This document shows, one piece after another, positions 26,211-34,148 of a stretch of DNA of 64,000 nucleotides. A program made the translations under genes and the position numbers. A model generated the notes under the pieces. It was not told where the DNA came from, did no database searches, and was given only the letters and a program-made list of their open reading frames with translations. This DNA is from Armatimonadota bacterium (GTDB lineage Bacteria > Armatimonadota > Fimbriimonadia > Fimbriimonadales > Fimbriimonadaceae): NCBI GenBank assembly GCA_017303935.1, contig JAFLBD010000002.1:682001-746000 (forward strand). The letters run 5' to 3'. How positions within the stretch are numbered: position 1 is the stretch's first letter; each line of letters begins with the position of its first letter.

Positions 26211-26501
26211 ATGAGCATTTCGCTCGATGAAGTCAAGCATATTGCAAAGCTGGCCCGGTTGGAACTTACCGCCGAAGAGCTTTCTGCGTTCCAGGGTGAG
26301 CTGAATGCGCTCCTGGGGCACTTTCAAGACGTCAACCTTGTTGACGTGACGGGCTTTTTACCAAAGCCTCATGCTGTCGCGCTCCAAAACATCATGTCCA
26401 TGGATGTTGTCCGCCATGGATTGCGCCGAGAAGACGCACTTCGCAATGCGCCAACGAGCAAAGCTGGGCTGTTTGTGGTTCCCACCATCATCGAGGACTA
26501 A
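26211..26501 (+). CDS. gatC: Asp/Glu-tRNA amidotransferase subunit C
   Basis: This is the small stabilising subunit of the GatCAB complex that converts mischarged Glu-tRNA(Gln) or Asp-tRNA(Asn) to the amide form. It has the typical opening (S-L-D-E-V-K-H-I-A-K-L-A-R-L-E-L) and the C-terminal R-x-D residues that thread over GatA. Length (96 aa) is normal. It is first in the operon and gatA starts 6 nt after its stop. gatB is not in the window. Confidence 0.93.
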   Translation: MSISLDEVKHIAKLARLELTAEELSAFQGELNALLGHFQDVNLVDVTGFLPKPHAVALQNIMSMDVVRHGLRREDALRNAPTSKAGLFVVPTIIED

Positions 26502-26507
26502 ACCGAG

Positions 26508-27959
26508 ATGCTGAATAAACTTTCTGCAACGTCCCTTGCGGCGAAACTCTCCGCACGTGAACTGACGGTTTCCGATGTCGTTCAGGAGCATCTTGCGGCC
26601 ATCGACGCGAACGATTCCAAGCTTGGAACATTTCTCACTCGAGCGGATGAGGGGCAGATCGAAGCTCAAGTCAGTGCTGCCCAAGCCATGGTTGACGCTG
26701 GCACGGCAGGACCGCTCACCGGAATTCCAGTCGCGATCAAAGACAACATCTCGACTGAAGGATTGCGGACGACATGCGCAAGCAAAATCCTAGAGAATTA
26801 CATCCCGCCGTTTGATGCGACTGTCATCAAAAAGCTGAAATCTGCGGGTGCGATCATCGTTGGGAAAACCAATCTCGATGAGTTTGCGATGGGCGGCTCC
26901 AACGAGCACTCCGCCTTCTTCCCGGCCCGAAACCCTTGGGACACAACACGATCCCCTGGCGGTTCATCCGGTGGTTCGGCTGCTGCTGTCGCAGGGCGAT
27001 TAACCCCAATATCTCTGGGATCCGACACGGGTGGATCAATCCGGCAACCCGCCTCTTTGACTGGAATTGTCGGCTATAAGCCGACTTACGGAATGGTGTC
27101 GCGATATGGTTTGGTCGCATTCGGCTCTTCGCTCGATCAAATCGGACCCTTCGCCCGAACAGTCGAAGATGCGGCGGCACTCGCAACTGTAATTTCTGGG
27201 CATTGTGAATTGGATTCGACCTCGCTTCCTGGAAATGGCCTCGACTTTTCAACCCTGAAATCAGGAAGCTTGAAGGGTGTTCGATTCGCGGCTCCAAAAG
27301 AGTTCTTTGGTGAGGCACTTGATGCTGGAGTTGCCGCGAAGGTCCAAGAAGTGATCGAACTCTTGCGGCGGGAAGGTGCGGTCGTCGACGAAGTTTCCGT
27401 TCCAGAAATCGCTCAGGGCGTAACGACTTATTACATCATCGCTCCGGCCGAAGCCAGTAGCAATCTGGCACGGTTCGATGGCGTGCGTTATGGGCCGCGG
27501 GAAATGCCGACCGCAACGCACGACCTCACAGAAGTCACCCGAGGGCGACTCTTCGGTCACGAAGTTAAGGCGCGAATCATGATGGGCACCTACGTTCTGA
27601 GCGCGGGCTATTACGATGCGTATTACTTGCGCGCCCAGCAGGTCCGTGGAAAGATGGTGGCTTCATTCGAGGCGCTGTACCAAAATTACGATTTTGTGAT
27701 TGGTCCGACATCACCGATTCCAGCGTTCAAGATTGGCGAACTGCAAAACGATCCGATGGCGGAAAAGCTAGTCGACCTTTGCACCATTCCGGCGAATATG
27801 GGTGGATTCCCGGCGGTTTCGTTGCCTTGCGGGCTCTCGAACGGACTGCCAGTCGGTGTGCAACTGATGGGCAAAGTGTGCGATGATGCGCGCATGATGA
27901 GCATTGCGTTCGCCCTCGAAAGCGCACTAGCATTCAGCGACGAACCCAACCTAAACTAG
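26508..27959 (+). CDS. gatA: Asp/Glu-tRNA amidotransferase subunit A
   Basis: This amidase-signature enzyme releases ammonia from glutamine for the GatB reaction. The catalytic Lys-cisSer-Ser triad is visible as K78 (P-V-A-I-K-D-N), S153 (S-P-G-G-S-S-G-G-S) and S177 (D-T-G-G-S-I-R), matching the spacing in characterised GatA. Length (483 aa) is normal. It is followed 16 nt later by a membrane protein gene in the same operon. Confidence 0.95.
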   Translation: MLNKLSATSLAAKLSARELTVSDVVQEHLAAIDANDSKLGTFLTRADEGQIEAQVSAAQAMVDAGTAGPLTGIPVAIKDNISTEGLRTTCASKILENYIPPFDATVIKKLKSAGAIIVGKTNLDEFAMGGSNEHSAFFPARNPWDTTRSPGGSSGGSAAAVAGRLTPISLGSDTGGSIRQPASLTGIVGYKPTYGMVSRYGLVAFGSSLDQIGPFARTVEDAAALATVISGHCELDSTSLPGNGLDFSTLKSGSLKGVRFAAPKEFFGEALDAGVAAKVQEVIELLRREGAVVDEVSVPEIAQGVTTYYIIAPAEASSNLARFDGVRYGPREMPTATHDLTEVTRGRLFGHEVKARIMMGTYVLSAGYYDAYYLRAQQVRGKMVASFEALYQNYDFVIGPTSPIPAFKIGELQNDPMAEKLVDLCTIPANMGGFPAVSLPCGLSNGLPVGVQLMGKVCDDARMMSIAFALESALAFSDEPNLN

Positions 27960-27975
27960 TTTCGTACAAAGGACC

Positions 27976-28851
27976 ATGAACGCAGAGCAGCGTCATCGCA
28001 GGGAGATTGTTCTAAAAGGGATAAAGAGCCCTTTGAGGATCGCATGCGCTACCGCTGCTGGTCTCGGTCTGCTGTCGATTTTTCTTCCAATATCAACTGG
28101 ATATCACGTTGCCGGCGCGATGCTGATGTTGGCGACGGGTGGGCTCTGGTACAGCAATTGGGTCGAAGATCGTAAGCGTCCGCTTTTCAAATATCACCCC
28201 TATGTTGCGCTTTGGAAGACGGTGGTTGACCGGCTAGAGCGATTTGAGAAGGCGTATGCAGGTGTGCATGGCACGCTTGATGAAGAACTCCCCATTCTGA
28301 AGAAGAAGGTTTTGGACACCGCGGACACGGTTTTTGGAGCGCTATTGCGCGCCGACGTCATGCGGATTGAGCTTGAAAAGAGCGAGGGACCCAATGCGGG
28401 AGCCTTCCTCGCTGCGCCGGATATGAGCCGCCCAGCCAACGATGCCAAGGTTCAAGAGCTGTATCAACTCGCAGACCGAAACATGGCTGAATATCGCCAG
28501 CGGTTAGGCGCGGTCACCTCGGGAATTCATCGCTGCGAAGCGCAGACGACTGTGTTCGTGACCACCCTCGATAACCTTAGAATGCGGTTGCTTGGATACA
28601 GATTGATCGGTAAATCGCCGGAGATCGAGCACCAGCAGTTCTTGGATTCAATTGGATCGGCAAAGGCCGAACTGGATGCAGTCGACAAGGCGCTTGAAGA
28701 GCTTAGCTTTGATCGACTCGTGGCGCAGTCTGAGCTCGAAATGGCGGTGGCTCCCGTGGAACTGTCGCCAACGCTTGAGGATCGATTGAATCAAGTGACC
28801 GCACCTCCACCGTTGCCGGTTGACGCCAAAATCGAGGATCGACCTGAATGA
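27976..28851 (+). CDS. Hypothetical membrane protein with long helices
   Basis: The 291-aa protein has two adjacent hydrophobic segments (about residues 22-62) followed by about 200 residues of charged helices, probably coiled coil (E-L-E-K-S, A-K-A-E-L-D-A-V-D-K-A-L-E-E-L). It ends in a Pro-rich tail. The helical part probably faces the cytoplasm. I recognise no family. It overlaps ispE by 4 nt (ATGA) and is tightly embedded in the gat-isp operon, which argues for a real and constitutively expressed gene. Confidence 0.7.
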   Translation: MNAEQRHRREIVLKGIKSPLRIACATAAGLGLLSIFLPISTGYHVAGAMLMLATGGLWYSNWVEDRKRPLFKYHPYVALWKTVVDRLERFEKAYAGVHGTLDEELPILKKKVLDTADTVFGALLRADVMRIELEKSEGPNAGAFLAAPDMSRPANDAKVQELYQLADRNMAEYRQRLGAVTSGIHRCEAQTTVFVTTLDNLRMRLLGYRLIGKSPEIEHQQFLDSIGSAKAELDAVDKALEELSFDRLVAQSELEMAVAPVELSPTLEDRLNQVTAPPPLPVDAKIEDRPE

Positions 28852-29672
28852 AAATTCGGGCGACGTGCCACGCGAAGATCAACCTTTTTTTGAGTGTCGG
28901 CGCGCCGGAGCCCAGTGGTTACCACCCCATTCGAACCGTGTTTCAATCCATCGCATTAGGCGATGAAATGACAGTCGAAACCGCTGATTCTGAAACCGTT
29001 ATTTTCTCCGGAGCCGAAGTTCCTTCCGAAAACACCGTATCGAAAACCTTGCGGTTGCTCAGGGAAATCCACAACATTCCGCCACTTAAAATCCAGATCG
29101 AAAAGTTGGTTCCACCAGAGTCTGGGCTTGGCGGAGGTAGCGCAAATGCTGGGAAGCTGATGTTGATCGTTTCTCGGATTATCGGACGCCCGGTGGATGA
29201 TTTCTTCGGAGATGTGGCAAGCGTAGTCGGTGCAGATGTCCCCTTCTTTTTGACCGGTGGGACCGCACTGGGCGAAGGTTATGGAGACCGGTTGACCGCA
29301 GAGGATGATATTCCGGAAAAGGCTGTGGTCATCGTCCGGCCGAATGAGGGGATATCGACTGGAGCGGCGTATGCGGCTTTGGATCGAACACCACGGCCTT
29401 TCTTAGATTTCCCGACCGAGCTTCCGCCGAGGTCACCCTACAACGACTTTGAGCGTGTCGCGCCGTGCGTCTGCGGTGAGATCGCCGAGCGGTTGCAAGC
29501 ATTAGGTTCTGAATTTGCAATGCTCTCTGGCTCAGGAAGTGCTGTTTTTGGGCTCTTTTCGGACAACGAGTTAGCGCAGAAAGCTGCGTCAAATCTGCAG
29601 GAGTTTGGGAAGGTGATCGTCACACGCACCGCAACCCGTGCAGAATCACTACAGGTGGAGCAGATTTCATGA
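28848..29672 (+). CDS. ispE: 4-diphosphocytidyl-2-C-methyl-D-erythritol kinase
   Basis: This GHMP kinase of the MEP isoprenoid pathway phosphorylates CDP-ME. The N-terminus has A-K-I-N-L-F-L-S-V-G. The ATP-binding G-L-G-G-G-S-A-N-A sits at about residues 87-95 and the third motif S-G-S-G-S-A-V-F-G lies near the C-terminus. Length (274 aa) is normal. It overlaps both neighbours by 4 nt, so translational coupling is likely. Confidence 0.92.
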   Translation: MKIRATCHAKINLFLSVGAPEPSGYHPIRTVFQSIALGDEMTVETADSETVIFSGAEVPSENTVSKTLRLLREIHNIPPLKIQIEKLVPPESGLGGGSANAGKLMLIVSRIIGRPVDDFFGDVASVVGADVPFFLTGGTALGEGYGDRLTAEDDIPEKAVVIVRPNEGISTGAAYAALDRTPRPFLDFPTELPPRSPYNDFERVAPCVCGEIAERLQALGSEFAMLSGSGSAVFGLFSDNELAQKAASNLQEFGKVIVTRTATRAESLQVEQIS

Positions 29673-30388
29673 AGGCTATCGTGATGGCGGGGGCAAAACT
29701 GCGCGAACCTGATGCCAGCGAGCTCGGGCTGGTTTGGCGGTGCGAAGTGCCGGTCAAAGGGCGCCCGATGGTTGACCATGTTCTCGATGCGCTCAAGCCA
29801 AATTTTGAACCAATTGTCATCGGAGGGCCAGAACGGCACGATGTTTGCTGGATAGAAGGTGGACACACGCTCCTTGAAAATTTTAAGAAAGGGCTGGACG
29901 CAACCGATGAGCAACGGTTGATGGTGGTGGGGTCAGATATCCCATTCATCCAGCCAGAAGACCTTCAGCGATTCTACGATCATGCCGATCCGTTAGCAGC
30001 GATTAACTATCCGATTGTAGAAACGAGCGAGATCGACCGTGCGTTTCCGGGCATGAAGCGCACGGTACTTTCTCTGAAAGAAGGCACTTTTACGGGTGGG
30101 AACGCCTTCGTCGTCGACCGATTCTTAATGAACCGGATTCTGCCGACGATCGAAAAGACTTTCGAAGCGCGAAAGAGTCCGATAAAACTCGGTCAGGTGC
30201 TGGGGATGAGAACGCTGATGCTGGTTCTCAAAACGCAGTTCTTCAAGGGTTCAGTATCGATTTCTGAACTCGAAAGCCAGGTTGGCAAGTCGCTTGGAGC
30301 GAAGGTGAAAGCGATCACCGGGCAAGCCCCAGCAATTGCAGCAGATATTGACACAACTGAGCATTTTGCCTGGGTCCGAACTCTCTAG
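29669..30388 (+). CDS. MobA-like nucleotidyltransferase
   Basis: The 239-aa protein has a Rossmann-like nucleotidyltransferase fold: N-terminal A-I-V-M-A-G-A-K, K-G-R-P-M-V-D-H-V-L-D-A-L, and the metal-binding V-V-G-S-D-I-P-F. The usual glycine-rich G-G-x-G-x-R loop is degenerate (A-G-A-K-L-R-E-P-D). The gene is coupled to ispE, and IspD belongs to the same superfamily. However, the sequence does not carry the IspD signature, so I do not call it ispD. Cofactor or sugar-nucleotide synthesis is possible. Confidence 0.65.
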   Translation: MKAIVMAGAKLREPDASELGLVWRCEVPVKGRPMVDHVLDALKPNFEPIVIGGPERHDVCWIEGGHTLLENFKKGLDATDEQRLMVVGSDIPFIQPEDLQRFYDHADPLAAINYPIVETSEIDRAFPGMKRTVLSLKEGTFTGGNAFVVDRFLMNRILPTIEKTFEARKSPIKLGQVLGMRTLMLVLKTQFFKGSVSISELESQVGKSLGAKVKAITGQAPAIAADIDTTEHFAWVRTL

Positions 30389-30409
30389 AAATGGCAATAA
30401 ACAGCCGAC

Positions 30410-30667
30410 ATGTATTCCATGGCTGTTACAACGTCCATGCCCAAGATGATCGATCCGAAGCTCACGGAATCGTATCTCATGAATCTAGTCGGAGTAGTTG
30501 ATGCTTCAGTCTGGTGGCAAGATGGCGACTTAAACGCCTACGTCACCGTGCTCGACGAGAGTCCGTTCTCGCAGAGCGACTACAAGCGATGCTGTGTACA
30601 GGATCTTGGCCTGCACCAAACGCCGCGAAACATCACGATCGAGCAACGCCGCCTTCGAGTAGCGTAA
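30410..30667 (+). CDS. Hypothetical small protein (85 aa or shorter)
   Basis: This small soluble protein is the last frame before the terminator. ATGs at 30410, 30419 and 30437 are all possible. The middle (V-V-D-A-S-V-W-W-Q-D-G-D-L-N-A-Y-V-T-V) suggests a short beta-rich fold, and two adjacent cysteines (R-C-C-V-Q-D-L-G-L) follow. I do not recognise a family. Confidence 0.5.
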   Translation: MYSMAVTTSMPKMIDPKLTESYLMNLVGVVDASVWWQDGDLNAYVTVLDESPFSQSDYKRCCVQDLGLHQTPRNITIEQRRLRVA

Positions 30668-30698
30668 GCCCGATCTAACTTTACTTCAATGTCTGCAG

Positions 30699-30730
30699 AG
30701 CCCCACGCCGAGAGGCTGTGGGGCTTTGTT
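30699..30730 (+). terminator. Rho-independent terminator of the gat-isp operon
   Basis: AGCCCCAC pairs with GTGGGGCT, with an additional inner GCC/GGC stem and a GAGA tetraloop. TTGTT follows. Its place between two same-strand operons fits. Confidence 0.8.
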
Positions 30731-30755
30731 CTAACTGATGCCCGAATTTGCACTA

Positions 30756-30785
30756 TTGCGTATAGATTTACGTATCTAATAAAAT
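30756..30785 (+). promoter_or_regulatory. suf operon promoter with internal inverted repeat
   Basis: TTGCGT (30756-30761) and TAAAAT (30780-30785) are 18 nt apart, and the ATG of sufS follows after 6 nt. The spacer holds TAGAT-N6-ATCTA (30763-30778), a candidate site for the Rrf2 regulator encoded in the operon. Confidence 0.5.
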
Positions 30786-30791
30786 AGAACT

Positions 30792-32045
30792 ATGGCCACA
30801 ACCTCCCAGCAAGCGCTGGTGAATCAAATCCGCGCCGAATTCCCGATCCTAGGGAGATCGGTGAGAGGCAAACGACTGGCCTATCTCGACAACGCTGCGA
30901 CCACCCAAAAACCCCAGTCGGTGATCGACGCGACCGCAAAATTTTATTCCGATCAGAACGCGAATATCCACCGGGCCGTTCATGAGCTTAGCGAGATTTC
31001 GACTCAAATCTACGACACAGTTCGGGCCGAGTTTGCTCGTTTCGTATGCGCTCCAGACGCGGACTCGGTGATTTACACCAAGGGGTGTACTGAGTCGATA
31101 AATCTGGTGGCAAGCAGTTGGGCGGAGCCCAACCTTGAACCCGGAGACGTGATTCTGGTCTCGCACATGGAGCACCATGCAAACATCGTGCCCTGGCAAG
31201 TCGCGGCCGAGCGGAAGGGCGCCACAGTTGTGCCGATTGCGATCACCGATTCGGGCGAAATTGATCTCGAGGATCTTCAGTCCAAACTTAAGGAACACCG
31301 AGTACGACTGGTCGCGGTCAAGCATGTTTGCAACACCTTGGGCACGGTCAATCCCGTTCGCCAGATCGTTGAAATGGCGCACTCCTCGGGAGCATTGGTG
31401 TTGGTGGATGGCGCGCAAGCATTAGCGCATGAAGAGATCGATCTGACTGAGCTTGATGCTGACTTCTATACTTTCAGTTCGCACAAGGCGTACGGCCCAA
31501 CCGGGCTAGGATTCCTTTATGGTCGGAAGTCGCTTCTGAAGCAGATGCGGCCCTACCAAGTCGGCGGGGATAACATCAAAATCGTCAGTTTTGAAAAGAC
31601 TTCGTTCGCCGATCTGCCCAACAAATTTGAGCCTGGCACTCCAAACATTGCGGGCATTGCGGGTTTTGCTGCGGCTCTAGAGTTCTTGCAGCGGATCGAA
31701 GTTTCGAATTCAAATTCAGCCGCCCGAGTGCACGAACAGAAGCTGCTCGAACTCGCGACAGCTGGGTTATTAGAGATTCCCGGCGTCCGGATTATCGGGA
31801 GTGCGCCGAACAAGGCTCCTGTGATCAGTTTCGTTTGTGAATGGGGCCACCCGCATGATGTCGGGACGATCCTAGATCAGCACGGAGTGGCAGTGCGCAC
31901 GGGCCACCACTGTTGTATGCCACTTATGAAGCGTATGGCAGTTCCGGCGACAACTCGGGCGAGTTTTGCCGTGTACAACGACGAAGAGGATGTCGAGCAA
32001 CTCCTCGTAGCGGTCAGGTCGGCAAGGAATCTACTTTGGAATTAA
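30792..32045 (+). CDS. sufS: Cysteine desulfurase SufS
   Basis: This PLP enzyme takes sulfur from cysteine for Fe-S cluster assembly. The PLP lysine is K232 in S-S-H-K-A-Y-G-P-T-G and the persulfide cysteine is C374 or C375 in R-T-G-H-H-C-C-M-P. Length (417 aa) and the N-terminal Y-L-D-N-A-A-T-T-Q-K-P fit group II (SufS/CsdA). It overlaps sufU by 10 nt, and the SufS-SufU pair is the Gram-positive-type system in which SufU accepts the sulfur through zinc-ligand swapping. Confidence 0.94.
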   Translation: MATTSQQALVNQIRAEFPILGRSVRGKRLAYLDNAATTQKPQSVIDATAKFYSDQNANIHRAVHELSEISTQIYDTVRAEFARFVCAPDADSVIYTKGCTESINLVASSWAEPNLEPGDVILVSHMEHHANIVPWQVAAERKGATVVPIAITDSGEIDLEDLQSKLKEHRVRLVAVKHVCNTLGTVNPVRQIVEMAHSSGALVLVDGAQALAHEEIDLTELDADFYTFSSHKAYGPTGLGFLYGRKSLLKQMRPYQVGGDNIKIVSFEKTSFADLPNKFEPGTPNIAGIAGFAAALEFLQRIEVSNSNSAARVHEQKLLELATAGLLEIPGVRIIGSAPNKAPVISFVCEWGHPHDVGTILDQHGVAVRTGHHCCMPLMKRMAVPATTRASFAVYNDEEDVEQLLVAVRSARNLLWN

Positions 32046-32449
32046 ACGAGCTTTATCAAGAAGTGTTGTTGGATCACAACAAGCGGCCCAGAAACTATGG
32101 GTCACTGCCGGAAGCCACTCACAATGCCGATGCCGTCAATCCGCTCTGCGGGGACGAGGTGCACCTGCACCTCGTTGTGGATGGGGACACCGTCAGCGAC
32201 GTTCGGTTCGAAGGGAGCGGCTGCGCGATCAGCGTGGCAAGCGCGAGCATGCTCACCGAAGCCATCAAGGGAATGAAGGTGGAAGAGGTGCGCGATTTGG
32301 CGAAGCGATTCCGCGACGTTCTGGTCGAAAAGAAGCAGGATGATCTCGGAGATTTGGAAGTTTTTACGGGAGTGCAGAATTTCCCGATGCGAGTGAAATG
32401 CGCCACGATGGCCTGGCACACGGCCGTCGAAGCGCTTGAAGGAGTTTGA
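32036..32449 (+). CDS. sufU: Fe-S assembly sulfur acceptor SufU
   Basis: The 137-aa protein is related to IscU. The zinc/persulfide ligands are C38, D40 (L-C-G-D), C63 (G-S-G-C-A-I-S) and C122 (V-K-C-A-T-M-A-W). The insert between the second and third ligands is typical of SufU rather than IscU. I start it at TTG 32036 because AAGGA lies just upstream and the homology begins at L-E-L-N-E-L-Y. A longer frame to 31913 lies inside sufS and is not used. Confidence 0.9.
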   Translation: MELNELYQEVLLDHNKRPRNYGSLPEATHNADAVNPLCGDEVHLHLVVDGDTVSDVRFEGSGCAISVASASMLTEAIKGMKVEEVRDLAKRFRDVLVEKKQDDLGDLEVFTGVQNFPMRVKCATMAWHTAVEALEGV

Positions 32450-32451
32450 CC

Positions 32452-32814
32452 ATGCCAGAACCTATTGACACCACAACAATCCAGGAGAGAACCCTGAATA
32501 CCATCCAGAAGAGCTTGCTGGAAAACGATGTGGTGGAAGCCCTTCGCGAAATCTATGACCCAGAACTTCCGGTCAACATCTACGACCTTGGCTTGATTTA
32601 CGACATCGACGTTGCGGACAACGCTGACGTGTTGGTCACCATGACTCTGACCTCACCCGCCTGTCCTGTCGCAGAGTCATTGCCCGGGGAAGTGCAGGAC
32701 GCGGTCAATCAAGTTGCGGGAGTCAGGGACGGCCGAGTGAATTTGGTTTGGGACCCCCCATATAGCCTCGATCGGATGCCTGAGCACATTCAACTTGAAT
32801 TAGGCTTGATGTAA
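32452..32814 (+). CDS. SufT-like MIP18/DUF59 Fe-S maturation factor
   Basis: The 120-aa protein has the DUF59 pattern D-P-E-L-P-V-N-I-Y-D-L-G-L-I-Y and T-L-T-S-P-A-C-P-V-A, whose cysteine is conserved in SufT, PaaD and MIP18. These factors help deliver or repair Fe-S clusters. Start ATG 32452 follows GAAGGAG at good spacing, and a TTG 6 nt upstream is less likely. It follows the sufU stop by 2 nt, so the two are coupled. Confidence 0.88.
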   Translation: MPEPIDTTTIQERTLNTIQKSLLENDVVEALREIYDPELPVNIYDLGLIYDIDVADNADVLVTMTLTSPACPVAESLPGEVQDAVNQVAGVRDGRVNLVWDPPYSLDRMPEHIQLELGLM

Positions 32815-32845
32815 AATCAATCATATATAGTAAAGTAAAGAAAAC

Positions 32846-33313
32846 ATGAAGGTTTCTGCGCAAAAAGAATATGGGCTAAGGTGCCTGCTGGCAATTGCCA
32901 ACAAGGGCGCTGGTGCGACTATGACCATTCCGGAACTGAGTGAGGCTGAAGGAATGAGCCAGCCCTATGTGGGGAAGCTGATGTCGATCTTGAGAAAGGG
33001 AGGCTATGTGACCAGTACTCGCGGGCAGATTGGTGGATATTGCTTGGCGAGCCCAGCGAGCGAAATCAAGCTATCGGCGGTTTTGGCTGAACTTGGAGGA
33101 CGACTCTTCTCGGAAGACTTTTGTGATCGGCATCCTGGGATTCAAGAGCAGTGCGCGCACCTTCACGACTGCGCGTTGAACGGACTTTGGGCAAAGGTGC
33201 AAGCCGTGGTTGACGAGGTTCTTTCCCAAGCGACGCTACAAGATTTGGTAGACCGCAAGTTCGACGTCTTCTCCAATGTCGATCGAGAAAGCACCATACC
33301 TGTAATGCAGTGA
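32846..33313 (+). CDS. Rrf2-family Fe-S-sensing regulator
   Basis: The 155-aa winged-helix protein (recognition region M-S-Q-P-Y-V-G-K-L-M, residues 37-46) is followed by three cysteines, C93, C103 and C109. This is near the [2Fe-2S] ligand pattern of IscR (C92, C98, C104) but with a wider first gap. It probably senses cluster supply and controls the suf operon. It ends in a 4-nt overlap with the A-type carrier gene. Confidence 0.85.
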   Translation: MKVSAQKEYGLRCLLAIANKGAGATMTIPELSEAEGMSQPYVGKLMSILRKGGYVTSTRGQIGGYCLASPASEIKLSAVLAELGGRLFSEDFCDRHPGIQEQCAHLHDCALNGLWAKVQAVVDEVLSQATLQDLVDRKFDVFSNVDRESTIPVMQ

Positions 33314-33651
33314 GCGAATTTCCTATTCAAATCGAACCTAGCGCGTTGGATTACCTAGCAAAAATGCTGGCACGCAAAGGCCAGCCGGGCGATTTCATTC
33401 GAGTCGGAGTCAATGGTGGCGGATGCTCCGGGTTTGAATATCTCATCAAGATCGAGTCGGTCCAGCGAGAAAGTGATCTCGAACTGATGATCGGTGAAGT
33501 GAAGTTCGTGTGTGACCCAAAGAGCGCAAAGTTTCTTTCTGGAGCATTGCTCAAATCCTCTGGGAACTTGATCGGTGGTGGCTTGACTTTTGAAAATCCG
33601 AATGCCGAAAGAAGCTGTGGCTGCGGCACTAGCTTCACCCCGAAGTCCTGA
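33310..33651 (+). CDS. A-type Fe-S carrier (IscA/ErpA/HesB family)
   Basis: The 113-aa protein carries the three cysteines of A-type carriers: C39 in G-G-G-C-S-G-F and C103/C105 in S-C-G-C-G-T-S-F. These proteins receive clusters or iron and hand them to target enzymes. It starts with GTG inside the stop of the Rrf2 gene (GTGA overlap). It cannot be separated into IscA, SufA or ErpA by eye. Confidence 0.9.
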   Translation: MSEFPIQIEPSALDYLAKMLARKGQPGDFIRVGVNGGGCSGFEYLIKIESVQRESDLELMIGEVKFVCDPKSAKFLSGALLKSSGNLIGGGLTFENPNAERSCGCGTSFTPKS

Positions 33652-34148
33652 TGCCGCTACTTTCAGTTGGTTACGGCAAAGACAATTTTGATGCGCTCAT
33701 CGAGCGTTTGGCACCGTTCAGAATCAGCCATCTCGCCGACGTGCGAACCAATCCTTATTCACGGTATCAAACCGATTTCAGAGGTAAGGAGTTCGAAGAC
33801 GCGGTCAACAAATCCGGCATCAAGTACGTGTTCTTGGGTGACCGGCTTGGAGGCAAACCGAGCGATCCAGAAGTGATGACCGATGGTGAAATCGACTGGC
33901 AGAAAGTACGCCACTCGGTTTGGTATGTCGAGGCTTTGGACAAGCTTGTGGAAGCGGCAGAAAACGATAAAAATCGAATCTGCCTGATGTGTGGATGCGG
34001 AATGCCAGGGGAGTGCCACCGTGGAACAAAGCTGTGCGAATACCTTCTGGAGCGCGGCCTCGATACCCTGCACATCCTGCCAAACGGGGAAACGATTCTC
34101 CAAAGCGAATTGCGCTTACAGTGGCTCTCGCAACCGGCTTTGTTCTAA
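33651..34148 (+). CDS. DUF488 family protein
   Basis: The 165-aa protein has the DUF488 marks: L-A-D-V-R-T-N-P-Y-S near residue 30, and C-G-C-G-M-P-G-E-C-H-R-G (about 120), a cysteine/histidine cluster likely to bind metal. The function of the family is not settled. Its position as the last gene of the Fe-S operon (1-nt overlap with the A-type carrier) suggests a client or accessory of Fe-S assembly. Its stop overlaps the convergent uvrC stop by 4 nt. Confidence 0.82.
   Translation: MPLLSVGYGKDNFDALIERLAPFRISHLADVRTNPYSRYQTDFRGKEFEDAVNKSGIKYVFLGDRLGGKPSDPEVMTDGEIDWQKVRHSVWYVEALDKLVEAAENDKNRICLMCGCGMPGECHRGTKLCEYLLERGLDTLHILPNGETILQSELRLQWLSQPALF

Noticed and set aside
29669-30388. Calling the nucleotidyltransferase ispD because it follows ispE
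   Set aside because: The glycine-rich loop and the IspD signature are not present; only the superfamily can be supported.
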